From NCBI GenBank assembly GCA_021030905.1, contig JAGFMI010000015.1:124001-188000 (forward strand): DNA of 64,000 bases, read 5' to 3'. Below, piece after piece: positions 48,249 through 59,474 of the stretch. Position 1 is the first letter of the stretch, and each line of letters begins with the position of its first letter. This stretch comes from Pyrenula massariospora (taxonomy: Eukaryota > Ascomycota > Eurotiomycetes > Pyrenulales > Pyrenulaceae). Below the pieces are notes generated by a model that was not told the origin of the DNA, searched no databases, and worked only from the letters and a program-made list of their open reading frames with translations. The position numbers and the translations under genes are program-made.

Positions 48249-48491
48249 CCTTGATTTACACTCAAATAAAAAAAAACTAGATACGTTCATTTCGTATTCT
48301 TCGTGGCTTTTCGACGTGACTATGCAACTACTTTTCAATGTTGACCTTAAGTATTCAAAGCTTGAGAAGGCATGCAGCAGTCACCAAATTCCTTCAGACC
48401 AATATGCTTTGTCGCTCAATAGGCACGGTACTTTTCATCCTAAGGTCAATCCTCATCTCTTCCCTACCACCCCCATTAAACCACCCGCTCC

Positions 48492-49037
48492 TCACATAAA
48501 CATCTTCGCCACCCCAATCAAATTCTGCAACCCCCCACCCCCCATCAACCCACCAACCCCCTCCCCCCTCGCGCTAAACCTCTCATACTCCCCCCTCCTC
48601 CCGCCCCCATACCCCTCCATCCCCCTCGGCGCCCCCCCAAACGCCTTCAACAGCCCGGGCGGCAGCCTTATCCCAAACTGCGCCAGAATGCGGTGCAGCG
48701 CACCGCCCGTCAGCAGCGGCAGGATGACCAGCATGAACACCTTGACCGGGTGGCGGCGCGCGTAGTAGTACAGGTCGCGCACGAAGCGCTTGAGCCGGCG
48801 GACCATGCGGTCGACGTAGCCGCGGCGCGGGGCGGCGCGCGAGGAGTAGGAGCGGGAGGAGGAGGAGTGGGTGGTGGCGGGGCGTTCGAAGAAACCGCGT
48901 GAAGAGGAGGTAGTGGTGCGCGGGGAGGAGGGGCGGCGGACGTAGTAGCCCTGGTGGGAGGAGGAGGATTTGTGGTGGGTGTTGTGGTGGTGGGAGGAGC
49001 CGCCTTGGGTGGACATGCCGTCTGTGAAGATGCCCAT
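48492..49037 (-). CDS. Small membrane protein of unknown function
   Basis: Single exon, 181 residues, ATG 49037. Residues 1-75 are His/Ser/Thr/Arg-rich and disordered. A basic helix, RRLKRFVRDLYYYARRHP, precedes one membrane segment (VKVFMLVILPLLTGGAL). The tail is Gly/Arg-rich. The mix of a basic amphipathic helix and one helix suggests a tail region at an organelle membrane; no family recognised. It sits between two J-domain genes. Its sense strand is C-rich first and almost pure G/A/T at the end, so much of the low-complexity tail may reflect base composition rather than selection. Confidence 0.65.
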   Translation of the reverse strand: MGIFTDGMSTQGGSSHHHNTHHKSSSSHQGYYVRRPSSPRTTTSSSRGFFERPATTHSSSSRSYSSRAAPRRGYVDRMVRRLKRFVRDLYYYARRHPVKVFMLVILPLLTGGALHRILAQFGIRLPPGLLKAFGGAPRGMEGYGGGRRGEYERFSARGEGVGGLMGGGGLQNLIGVAKMFM

Positions 49038-49807
49038 TTTTTGAGAGGGATTGGGGGATTGGAGCGTGGTTAAGGGGTGGAGGAATGGCTTGTTGGGGCT
49101 TGGAAGCAGCGCAAAGGTGAGTTCAAGGGCTTTTGCTGTTCGTCGTAGGGGGATCGAGTCTCGCTAAGGAGAGTGAATCGATTTTTGGTCGTGATGTTTG
49201 CTTTAATTGACCTCCCGAGCACAATAGCAGCGGCAGCGTAACTCGAAGGACACCTCAACAAGCTAGTGACACGCTTCAAGACGCGCGCACCCGTCAAACA
49301 ATGCAGAGAATCCTGTAAAAGGAGCTGGTGAGAAGAATGGTCGTCCAAAGAAAAAGAGAGCTCACCGCTTGAACGTGCGGGCAGCAATTAGGGTGGTTGG
49401 AGTCCTGCTAGCGGGAGCTCCACAGACGGCTGGACCCCCGAACCCTGAGAGCGGCCGAAAAAGATCGACTTGTGCGCCACAGAGAAAATGGGTTAGAGGA
49501 GAAACGTGACCACGCTGTGGCAGTTGTTCAGGATTCAGCCACCGTGGCTTGAGTGTTAGTGAGAGGAATGATGTCAATGGTCATTGCAAGACGCGTTGCG
49601 ACGCAAGGCTTCTGGAGCTGGCATCTCCGGACTTTCCATCTTCTTTCTCATTTACTATTGCTTCAAAAACACTCTCGACTCTCTTTTCGCTGCCCCATGA
49701 TCTTTTTATCCCTAAGTATCATATAATTCTCATCTTCTTTGCCTTGAAAGCCCTGGAAGCCTTGCCTTAACTCTCAGAGATAGAGCCTACAGGCTCCGCT
49801 GACAAGC
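49038..49807. other. Divergent intergenic region
   Basis: 770 bases between the small membrane protein (minus) and a J-domain gene (plus). No gene seen. It is pyrimidine-rich at about 49625-49745, before the J-domain gene. Confidence 0.4.
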
Positions 49808-50693
49808 ATGGCCGGTTAGTAATACGCAATATCATGAACGCTTAATAGCAGAGACTGACAAGTCACAGATGCGCCTGTAGATTATTGTATTTCTCTCGTC
49901 TAAAATACACTATTTCCAGGCTAAGATCGATGAACAGATGCTATCCTTGACATCCCCCCAACAGCGAGCCAACAGCAGATAAGAGATGCATACAAAAAGT
50001 GTGGAATAGCCAGACAAGTCTACTGATATATCTGCTGACTCCTACAACAGAGCAGCCCTAAAGTCGCATCCTGATCGAGTACCTAGCGACTCTCCCGAAC
50101 GTCCAGCTAGAACGAGGAAGTTTCAACAAGTCAACGACGCCTATTATACTCTTTCAGACCCAGGCAGACGTCGTGACTACGACGAAGCACGGAAGTACGC
50201 ATTCGAAGAAGAAGCAGCCGATGAAGAGGTGCCAAGGGCCGGTGGTGGGTTCCCATGGTCCGCATTTGGGTTCGGGTCCGGACGGACCAATGAAGCAGAA
50301 GAGGAGGCCTTCTCAAACCAACAGTTTGGAGGGGTTTTTGAGGAGATGTTGCGAGAAGAAGGCATGGCGGACGGTGAAAGGCAACCGACGAGCAAGTTCT
50401 GGGGTGTTGTGGGTGGAGTAAGTGGTGCCGCCATGGGCTTCATCGTTGCCAACGTACCTGGCGCGGTGGCGGGGGCTGTCGCTGGGAACAGGTTGGGTGC
50501 GATCAGAGATGCGAAGGGCAAGAGTGTTTACGCTGTCTTTCAGGTAAGACTTTTTATGAATGTTTCATTCTGGCTTTCCAGAGAGGTATGTCCCTGTTGA
50601 CATCATTTTTAGGAACTTCCCCAATCCGACAAGGCAAGACTGCTCAGTGAGCTGGCCGCCAAGGTATTTGGAGGTATGGTCAGTGGCGCCTGA
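49808..50693 (+). CDS. J-domain protein with glycine-zipper-like C-terminus
   Basis: Five exons: 49808-49814, 49869-49886, 49938-49998, 50051-50543, 50613-50693; 219 residues. The first coding exon is only 7 bases and the second 18, yet all joins keep frame and build a perfect J-domain start (MADAPVDYYAILDIPPTASQ). HPD is present in KSHPDRVP, and helix 4 follows (QQVNDAYYTLSDPGRRRDYD), so J domain residues about 8-75. After a Gly/Phe/Ala/Glu-rich linker comes GVVGGVSGAAMGFIVANVPG and AVAGAVAGNRLGAIRDAKG, a glycine-zipper-like segment that could sit in or span a membrane. The last exon gives a conserved-looking helix (SDKARLLSELAAKVFGG). Likely an Hsp70 co-chaperone; partner and compartment unknown. 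Confidence 0.88.
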
Positions 50694-52305
50694 GGCGCCT
50701 CTCGTTAATTCGAGATGGAGATTTGAAATCGGCCCTTCAATGGATTGCGATACCTGAACCAGGAGCGGGGCCTGCTGTTGAATAGAGCGCGGTATTTTGT
50801 GCTATCCTTACTTAGAAGAGGAGCGCCGTCTCCTATGTTAATGGTAAAGGCCCTCCAACCGGTACCTGGAGGGCAAGCCATAAAGCGTCTTTGAAACAGA
50901 AACGTTCACATCCAGTGGGGCGCGTGTTGCCAGAGCAGCCGTATCACATACGGCACTTGGTTCTTGAACAGTTTGATCACCACGGGATAAACATGCAGCA
51001 CAAGCTCCGCGATTTTCAGGCGTCCCGAACCCGGGCCCGAGATGCATTTGGCCGCGACGGACTTACTATGGTACCGCTAAGGGGTCCAGTGGGGTCTTAA
51101 GTCAGGCAGAAAATTTTCGATCTCGGCACCCCACACAATCAAGCTTGACAGCAGGCGTGGCTTTCGATCAGCCTTCAGCGGCACATTTAACTTCGATAAA
51201 TCCATACACATTTCTGATCACGGAACAACGTCTTCGAGGCTCCAGCGTCTCAAGACCGTCAAGTATTACCAGAGTGAGAACACTGACTGCAGCCGCCTTT
51301 CGCGAAGAACTGCCTATTTAGGCACCTTTTAAAGGTCGCGTTATTCGCATTGGCAGGTAAGAAAACGGACTCTGGAAGCGAGAGCCGTTAAATATGAGAA
51401 TAAGATATCGGGAGGATTCGCGCGCCAGGTACGCAGGCGATGCGTACTCTACGATCAATTCTCGTATACATTTATGCACAAATAGAAATGACGAGTCGAC
51501 TGCGTTGGCAGCCAAGAGCGCCTCGGTCGCATTTTTCCTTTATGACGCCCTGGACATGAGTCACAGGTTCGTGTTCGCGCGTGGTTTTATTGCAGCTGTA
51601 CCGTGGTCGCAGTAGTCATTGTGCCATGACGCTCTCATGAGCTCGTGGAGAGCGTATTTGCCCGCACCAGCCTAATCTAATAATGGGAATGAGTCAAGAC
51701 GATGAAGACAGTAAATAGTTGAACAGACAACCCTGCAGCGGCGCAGATACAGGAGTCACAGCCGACGGCCTTCGGGTCTATGTTGCCTCCGTGCACCGTC
51801 GCACCAAAGCCATCCCTGCTGTGGATCGGGTGTTTATCGGCGAGGAGAGCCGCCTATTGGCCATCTCCACCCCCTAGAGAGCTACCACCCTCCGCTACCC
51901 TTCACATCACGGGCCCGAATTCATACCAAAATCTTCTGGACGACGGTGGGCCTGCTGCGATGGCTTTTGTTCAACTCCGTTGCTCCTTGATCGTGATCAT
52001 ATCCTTTTTCAGCCGCTGGCTCGTCCCTTTTCGGCTTGAGATGCTGTGATATAATATTTAGGCTCCATCCTCTTGCCTAAAAGTTTCACCTCGTCTTTGT
52101 TCACACATTCTTCGCTCTCTAGTCGTACCTTATCCTTCCGTCTCCGGCAAATTCTCCTTCCCCTCGCACTTTTGGGTTGCCTCTGTCTTTGCATCTAATA
52201 CTCCATTTGTCTTTCTGGCCAAGGGTTCAACACCATCTTGGTAGGACCTTTACTTGTGCAAGATCGTTCATCTTTTGCCAACCTCCAGCCTTCCACCTTA
52301 GCTGC
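50694..52305. other. Intergenic, promoter of the DHA2 transporter at its right end
   Basis: 1.6 kb with no supportable gene. The last 200 bases are strongly pyrimidine-rich (around 52085-52200), a usual fungal leader. An AT-rich GATATAATATTTAG near 52050 may serve as TATA-like element. Confidence 0.4.
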
Positions 52306-54213
52306 ATGGCAAGCACTCTTCAGCCCAATTCCAACCCTTCTCGTGTGCCCAGCATGTCCAAGTCAGAGGCCTCTACGGCCGTCCCAAGCCAAAATCCCTC
52401 GGCCACCAACCTTGCAGTGCCTGAGAAAGAGACACATATTCCCGAGGCCACAAACTCGGATTCGCGGTCTGTATCATCAGTCAGCGGGAAGGATCTGGAG
52501 AAGGACACGGGCGTCCCAGCCGAGAAGACCGCAGAGACTAGTTCCATATCCTCTGGAGCAGAGAAAAAGGAAGTGGAAACGACCGCTGTAAAAGAAGCCG
52601 AAGCTCTGGACCAGCCAGATGACGAGATTGAATATCCCGGCGGTATCACGCTAGCCATCATCACCCTCGCTCTTTGCTTATCGGTGTTCCTTGTTGCCTT
52701 GGTGAGTAGTCAGGCTTAGAGGCATTAGTAGGCCCGCTACTCACATAATTGACAGGACAACACAATCATTGCCACTGCTATCCCAAGAATAACAGATCAC
52801 TTCAAAGCCCTCAACGATGTCGGCTGGTACGGCTCTGCTTATCTCCTCACAACTTGCGCTTTTCAGCTCCTATTTGGCAAATTTTATACCTTCTTTTCTC
52901 TCAAATGGGTCTATCTGATTGCCATTTTCCTCTTCGAAGTTGGCTCCGCGATTTGCGGTGCAGCTCCAACATCGATCGCCCTCATCGTTGGTCGAGCTAT
53001 TGCTGGAGTTGGTTCTGCGGGTATCTTTGCTGGTGCGCTGATCATCATCGCCTTCACGGTCCCTCTCCACAAACGGCCCATCTTCACGGGCCTAATCGGG
53101 GGCATGTATGGGATTGCCTCTGTCGCGGGTCCTTTGATGGGGGGAGCTTTCACGGATCACTTGAGCTGGCGATGGTGTTTTTACATTAATCTTCCCATCG
53201 GAGCAGCCACATTCGTCGTGATTGCACTATTCTTCAAATCTCCAAAGAGGAAATCGGAGGCCGCCACCGGCTGGCGCGAGAAAATTGTGCAATTTGACCC
53301 AATTGGGACCGCTGTCTTCATACCTGCGATCGTGTGTCTCTTGCTTGCGCTTCAATGGGGTGGATCTACATATAATTGGGGCAACGCGCGCATTATCGTC
53401 CTCTTCATTCTCTTCGGTATCCTCATCTCCTGCTTTGTTGCCATTCAATTCTGGAAGGGAGAGTACGCGACAGTGCCTGTTCGTATCATCAAGCAACGCA
53501 CGATGGCATCAGGTGCCTTCTTTGCAACCTGTTTGGGTGCCTCTTTCTTCCTCCTTGTCTACTTCGTCCCCATCTGGTTCCAGGCAATCAAGAATGTCTC
53601 TGCGACAAAGTCCGGTATCATGAATCTGCCAATGGTCATGGGCGTCGTCATTATGAGTATTGCCACAGGCGCCCTAGTCACTATAATTGGCTATTATACG
53701 CCTTTCATGATCGCCTCTTCAGCCATCCAAACAATCGGCGCTGGCCTGCTCACCACCTTCCAGACAAGCAGCGGACACGATAAATGGATTGGATATCAGG
53801 CATTGTACGGCATGGGCATTGGAGCGGGGATGCAGCAGGCTATCATTGCCGCTCAAACCGCGCTGGACCTGAGAGACGTGCCGGTCGGGACGGCTGTCAT
53901 CATGTTCTGCCAGACCCTTGGTGGCGCTTTGTTCGTCTCTGTCGGTCAGAATGTTTTCACGAATCGGCTCGTTAGTGGATTGATCGAGTCTGCACCAGGT
54001 GTCGATCCGTCCATCGCGGTTCACGTTGGGGCTACGGAGCTTGCCAAAGCTATTCCTCCCCAATTCCTGCACGGCGTTCGGGTGGCGTACAACGATGCTC
54101 TGACGCAGACGTGGTATGTATCTGTTGCGCTAAGCGCCTTGTCGATCCTGGGCGCAGTCTTCGTGGAGTGGAGGTCAGTGAAGGGGAAAAAGTTGGAAAC
54201 TGTCGCAGCATAA
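52306..54213 (+). CDS. MFS transporter, DHA2 (14-helix) efflux type
   Basis: Two exons, 52306-52701 and 52756-54213, with a 54-base intron inside the first membrane helix; 617 residues. Residues 1-115 are Ser/Thr/Glu-rich and cytosolic. Helix 1 leads into [13 protein letters not shown], the D1 motif of DHA2 pumps. [15 protein letters not shown] and [18 protein letters not shown] (motif C) follow, and the paired helices end near [13 protein letters not shown]. This is the TRI12/aflT-type toxin and drug exporter family at the plasma membrane. The nearest genes are not biosynthetic enzymes of a recognisable cluster, so a substrate cannot be assigned. Confidence 0.93.
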
Positions 54214-55099
54214 TCTTGTACGTGACTTGCGTTGAAGTTTCTCTTGCATATATATAGAGCGTTTGGTTGGCTTCATTATGAGATACACCCACCTCTGGCA
54301 GATTGGGAGGCTATTTGACCGAGATGGATGTCTTGATCGGATATTCGAATAGATAGATGGTGTTTGATAGATAGATAATCCTGTACAGTATAACGATGAA
54401 GATGACCCATTATCTGTTCTCGACATTCCGGTGACAATCTCACATCATCTTCTCGCCCACCCGCTGTTACCCCAATGAGCCGCGCCGGAAAAGAAGCTTA
54501 TCGATGCGACGGCCATTGAAAAGAGAAGTCTCTAGCGCTGCTTCTGGGTGCCTTTGCTCCCAATCCCTCGCTCCTCTGGGGCCATCTCTCTTCCCAACGG
54601 TCTCTAGCGGCTATCCCCGCCTAGCCTACATTCCACCAAGATTTCATATTATGAATATACTAAGTGTTCACCTTGGACATGTTCTGTTTATTTACTTTAA
54701 TTATAGCACAACATAGCCCCACACCCCGCACGCTGAAATCCCGTTTCGAAACTTCCGATTTTTAACCCCATCTGAATCAGCGCCGCCAGACTGGAGAATT
54801 CAGGTCGACAATACTTAGACTCAATTCTTCGGCTGACCATTAGCGTGGTTTCTTTGCTGCTCCTACTGCTGCTACATGATGCTTCGAGACCCTCAAGAAG
54901 TGAATGTGAAAGGACAATTTACTACCGGTCCGACAACGTATACGCCAAGAACAGAGGGAATCAGAAGGACGTTTCATTATGTGCCATCGATCTTTATCCA
55001 AGTCGCCTCTTCATTAATAAAGCCAGAATCTTACAAATCCCTGTGAAATTTATGAGAATTCCCTACATCTCAAGGCCAAGCATTTGCATACTCTGCAAC
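54214..55099. other. Convergent intergenic region
   Basis: 886 bases holding the 3' ends of the DHA2 transporter (plus) and the peroxidase (minus). A short GATA tract (AGATAGATGG and GATAGATAGATAATC near 54350-54380) is present. No gene seen. Confidence 0.4.
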
Positions 55100-56777
55100 C
55101 TATGAAGGTTCCGAGTCTGGTGCAATGACGCCAATACCTGGATATGATCCGTTGACCGGTGATCCCGAGCTGGCTACGCTAGGGTCGTCGTTCGTTGGCC
55201 CAGTCACCACGCCTGCATTCTCGCCTGGCTTCGCAAAATTGCTGAGGTCGCAATTGAAGTACCCATCATCGACAAAGAATGGCGCCATGACCCCCTTAGC
55301 GAATCCCAAGACAGCGTCCGCAAGCAGGAGACCCTCTTGATCCAGCTGGCCCGGGATAAGGTCAAGCACATTCTCCATCAAGAAGCATCCTAATTCCTCG
55401 GGGCTTAGGGCCGTGATATTCTGTCCTGCGAGTGGGACGAAATTGCCGACTCCCTGGTTGCCGCCAAGTTCGCGGGGATTCGAGAGGAAAAGCTCGCCGG
55501 CCTCCATGAACGCCTGGGGGAGAGTGAAAGGGATGCCTCGTCGGTACCATTGCTCTGGGAACCTCTCGTCTAGGAAGAAAGGCGCAACGTTGGCGTAGTC
55601 TGCGTTGGACTGAGTCGTGCCGTTTGCAAGGCCTTCATATACGAAAACCCGCTCAGCATGTGAGACGATAAACCAGATCACGCCGGCGAAGAACTCGGGG
55701 TTTGTTTCGCGGGAGATATCATACCGGTATCCCTGACGAAGATGTTAGATGAATAATTCCGTCGCGGGAATGAAGATGCAGCTAAGGGAAAGCTGAAGGG
55801 GATGATTTGAAAGCGAGATGGTGTGTCTTACGTTATCATCAGCCTGTGTCTGCGCGTTGAAATTACCATAGATCTTGCTGATGTTGACGTATTCCTCCCA
55901 ACGCTGCAAGAGGAAGTTGGCATTGTTTCCAAAGTACGTATCCTCACGTGTGATACTGCCATCGATCTCAAAGACTCCGTGCTTGTCAAGACCGAGGGCT
56001 GGGCCGAGTGTGTTAGGGACCCGGGCGTCAGCGCCGCCAATAGTGTACCTGCCGGTCGCTAGGTCACCTCCAGCTAGCAGACCAACAGCGGACAAAAAGA
56101 CCGAAAGACTATAGTCGAACCCATAGCCGGTCTGCACGGCATTGGCAGCTTCGGCAAACGAGGTGATCTGGAGATGGTTAAGCGCGGTATACGGCTAAAG
56201 GAGGAAAACGTACGCCGTCGCGAGAAATATATCCATGATTTGCAAGAGCGTTAAGAGTTGGGCCTGACAAACATTAACTCGGCGCTCGTACTCTCCATCC
56301 TAGTCATCATACATATTCCGCGGACATCGGTTGGCCCGGGCGCCTGGAACTGGTGATCAGGGTCATGCCCCGGAATCAGGGCCAGACCTTGCGGCTGAGG
56401 GGTGGGCACATCAATTCCCGCGAGAAGTCCAGTAAGTGGCTGCAGGACACCATTCACTGCGATGATTAGTCATGTTGCTGGGTGGGTTTATCATATTGAC
56501 GAGACCTACAGAGACCACCTCCCAAGGGCAAGTCGAGGCCTCCGTCACGCTTGCGAGGACCGACCAGTTCTGGCTCCGCGTTGGGGTTTGCTTCTGTCTC
56601 CCACCGATGGACGTCGAGCAGTCCCTCAGCTGCGTTGATGTCACGCCTTATCGCGTCAAACTTGGCCGAGCTTTCTTCGTCTAGGAGGCCTACGCGCCTC
56701 ATGAGCGCATACGGGCAGCCGCTACCATAAGTATAAGCGAAAAGGCTGACCTCACAAAGAGTTGTCGAGAGTTTCAT
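55100..56777 (-). CDS. Heme-thiolate peroxidase (chloroperoxidase/peroxygenase family)
   Basis: Five exons on the minus strand: 56777-56510, 56456-56313, 56263-56214, 56167-55832, 55732-55100; 476 residues. All joins keep frame; the first donor has three in-phase options within ten bases. Splicing rebuilds RGICPTLNALANHGYISRDG, the Peroxidase_2 motif, whose Cys is the proximal heme ligand. FEIDGSITREDTYFGNN follows, matching the ExD metal/heme-propionate motif and SxTR-D pattern. SHAERVFVYEGLAN may supply the acid-base Glu. The N-terminus (MKLSTTLCEVSLFAYTYG) is only a weak signal peptide, although the family is usually secreted. Such enzymes halogenate or oxygenate organic substrates with H2O2; dothistromin-type pathway members are close relatives. 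Substrate unknown. Confidence 0.88.
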
Positions 56778-59474
56778 CTTGATGATACTGGAGCTTCAAA
56801 ACAAGTTTACAAACGAACGAACGACCTTCGATGAGCCAGTATATGAGCTATCTCCTAATGTGAAATAAGTCTCGCAAGACACATCGTCGGACCGCCCTGT
56901 CTCCAGCATGACAGTAGCAATCTCGAGCACGCCATAGAATCCACGAAATAGTGAATTCCAAATACCAACTATATTCGCCACTTCGTCTTGAGAGATCCGT
57001 GATTTAGGAGATAGACCTTTTCAGCCTGATCGATAAGCGAGGAGGGGTTTCCTCGGTCTCTACAGCTACACAATGGGCATTTGACAGAGTTCTCAGCAGG
57101 ATCGACACATGAAAAGCAGCCGGAGGCTTTCCAGGATCTTTCGACTAGCTGATGCGAGTTCCTTAGCTTGCTTCCTACGCTTTTCTTTTCCGGCTGGACA
57201 GTTCTTTTAGAAACTCCTATGCCATCTCAGAGACTCGCGGATGTGGAGGTAATCTTGTGAAATGAGACACTATTGTACAGACATAATAATGACTTTGAAA
57301 TTCACCTTCTCTACCCTCCAGAGAGCGACAATATCTTCTACCTGAAGTCTTGGAAAACCTCACTTGTTACGCGAAGAAAGGATGCGATCTCAGGTCGAAG
57401 CGTAGCTAACAGTGGTGTCGGATGTGGCGTCTACCGACGACCATCTGGCCATTGATTCGAACAGGCGACCTGGCGTATCCTGTCTGACGGAGAGCTGGGG
57501 TCCTTCCAAAGCAGATCACTCGGTATTAGGATATCACAATCTCCTTGCAACGTCCCACAAGGCACTTGCTGAATCAGGCAACGCTAATCCCAAAATGGTC
57601 TTCCAACGCACCCGGATCAATTCTACCTTGCAATAGCCAGCAGAAGAAAAATCAAATAGGGCAGTACTAATCCGGAGCAGGCAGACCGTCCATAGTTCAC
57701 CATTACCATCTTTGCACATCCCAGTTCGCACACGAGAAGAACTGACCGAGACGGGAAGCACTAATCCGAAGCCGTATCGGCGCCTTAAGCACGCCATTGT
57801 TCCCCTGTAATGGCTCTCCGCTGATCTCCTCACGGGCACAGGTAAACAAATGAGACTATGATAGATCTAGCTCAAATCCCACACCAGACCCCAAAGAAGT
57901 TAGTCTCATTTTCTCATGCACCCGCAGAACGACCTCACCCCTTGTTCTCTGATCTCTTCTCAATCTCGAATTACACTTGCGCTTTATTTGTCCAACCCGT
58001 GCTGCTCGATCGCTTGGGAAACCCCAAAATTCGTCCCATCTATCATGACACCGGGATCCGTGAACCACCTGACGTCATACCCCTTCCCCTTTCCCACCGA
58101 CGCTTCTAGACCTCTTAGCTTTTCGATGTACAGTATGACTCCAATGCAGATGAGCGGAAGACCCCTGTTCCGCTCCCAAAAGCTCGCTGCTTCCTTGTTC
58201 TTATGTGATACCGTTGACGATGATTTCAATTTGCAATATCCTCGCTTACCATGCTCAACATGGCGTGATTCATATGTCGTGCGCGCGACAGGACTCATCA
58301 CACTGCATTTATCCTTCGCTGGGCATCTAGGCTCGGGGCTGTGAACATAGAGACCCCCCGCGATCCTCAGTCTGAGTTCCAGAGGGGACTTAATGCTTTG
58401 CGGACAAGAATCTCTTGTACTACAGCTGCTGTAAGCTTCAGCTCGCCCAGTTTGTTCTTGAAGATAACGAGATATGCAGTGCGAATGATCATAAGGGCTT
58501 TCAACTACGCCCATGACTAGACGTAAATATCGCTTGAGAATACGGGCGGCTTTAGTAAGGTCTTATCTCCTCTAGGCAGTCTAATTTCTCTTCATTCTAG
58601 AGTACCGAGTGTTGATCTTCACAAATGAATTCACATGTCGGAATAAAGCTTTTGCATCTACCTTTCTTCAAGCGTAGCGTCCACGTCCCTGGGGAAACGT
58701 TGTTCCTTCGCTGTTGAAATCTCTGTTACCCAAAAAGACTGCCCTTTGCAAAACTAAGAGGGAGCAATATCTTCAGTTCCTTGCTCATAGGTAAACAGTC
58801 AAGTTGTAACAATTCATGGTAGCTTTTATCTTTTAGCGCGGAAGTCTATTTAGTCAGTGTTTCTACTTCTGCAATCGCTTCAAGGAAGACTGCCTCGGAA
58901 ATGTCGTCCTAAGGTCACGCGGGCATGGACATCAAGCTTTTTCAATTCATCCGGAACAGCGGTACTAAGAAATAGCCCTCATGGATTCAATGCTCGATCC
59001 CAGTCACCTGGTCTTGGAATGAGATCTGCAGGCTGTTGTTCCCCATTAGGAGACTTAGTAAAGAGGAGGACCCCGAATCACTCAGCGCGGCATGAAACTC
59101 CCACTAGTCTACCTCTATCATATGTTTTCTTTCTCATCCTTGACACCTAAAGCCCCTCATTAACCTTAGAGCATTTCGGTCGTTCAAGGATCTCTGGTCG
59201 AGATCCGCGATGGACGACCTTATCCCAGTCCTACCGACGCTGACCAAGGATTATAGTCTTTTGAAACGTTTCATTGTGGCTGAATTGCGTGATCAGTGGC
59301 ATGAAGAATGTGATAATGGGATACCGGATGCGCTCACGAAAGGGGGCGTGCTGTGATCAAGGTAGATAAACCCTCAAGTTTTCCTTGAATACCTTCTATC
59401 AGACTCGAAGCCGAACACGATTCAACTGACGGATCGCTCGAGACTTGTTCAGAGACAGGCTTCTTTCCCAAATT
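56778..59474. other. 2.7-kb divergent intergenic region
   Basis: Between the peroxidase (minus) and the SBP56-like gene (plus). Open frames (57534-57839 and 57984-58514 on minus; 57858-58344 on plus) overlap on both strands and resemble nothing known. No repeat recognised. Confidence 0.4.

Noticed and set aside
54345-54385. GATA short tandem repeats
   Set aside because: Too short and imperfect to be more than ordinary simple sequence.
36970-56777. Possible secondary-metabolite cluster (SDR, two MFS pumps, heme-thiolate peroxidase)
   Set aside because: No polyketide, peptide or terpene synthase is present, and the genes are scattered among housekeeping genes.
57984-58514. 176-residue minus-strand frame
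   Set aside because: Overlaps frames on the other strand, no recognised domain, no splice partners; left as non-coding.
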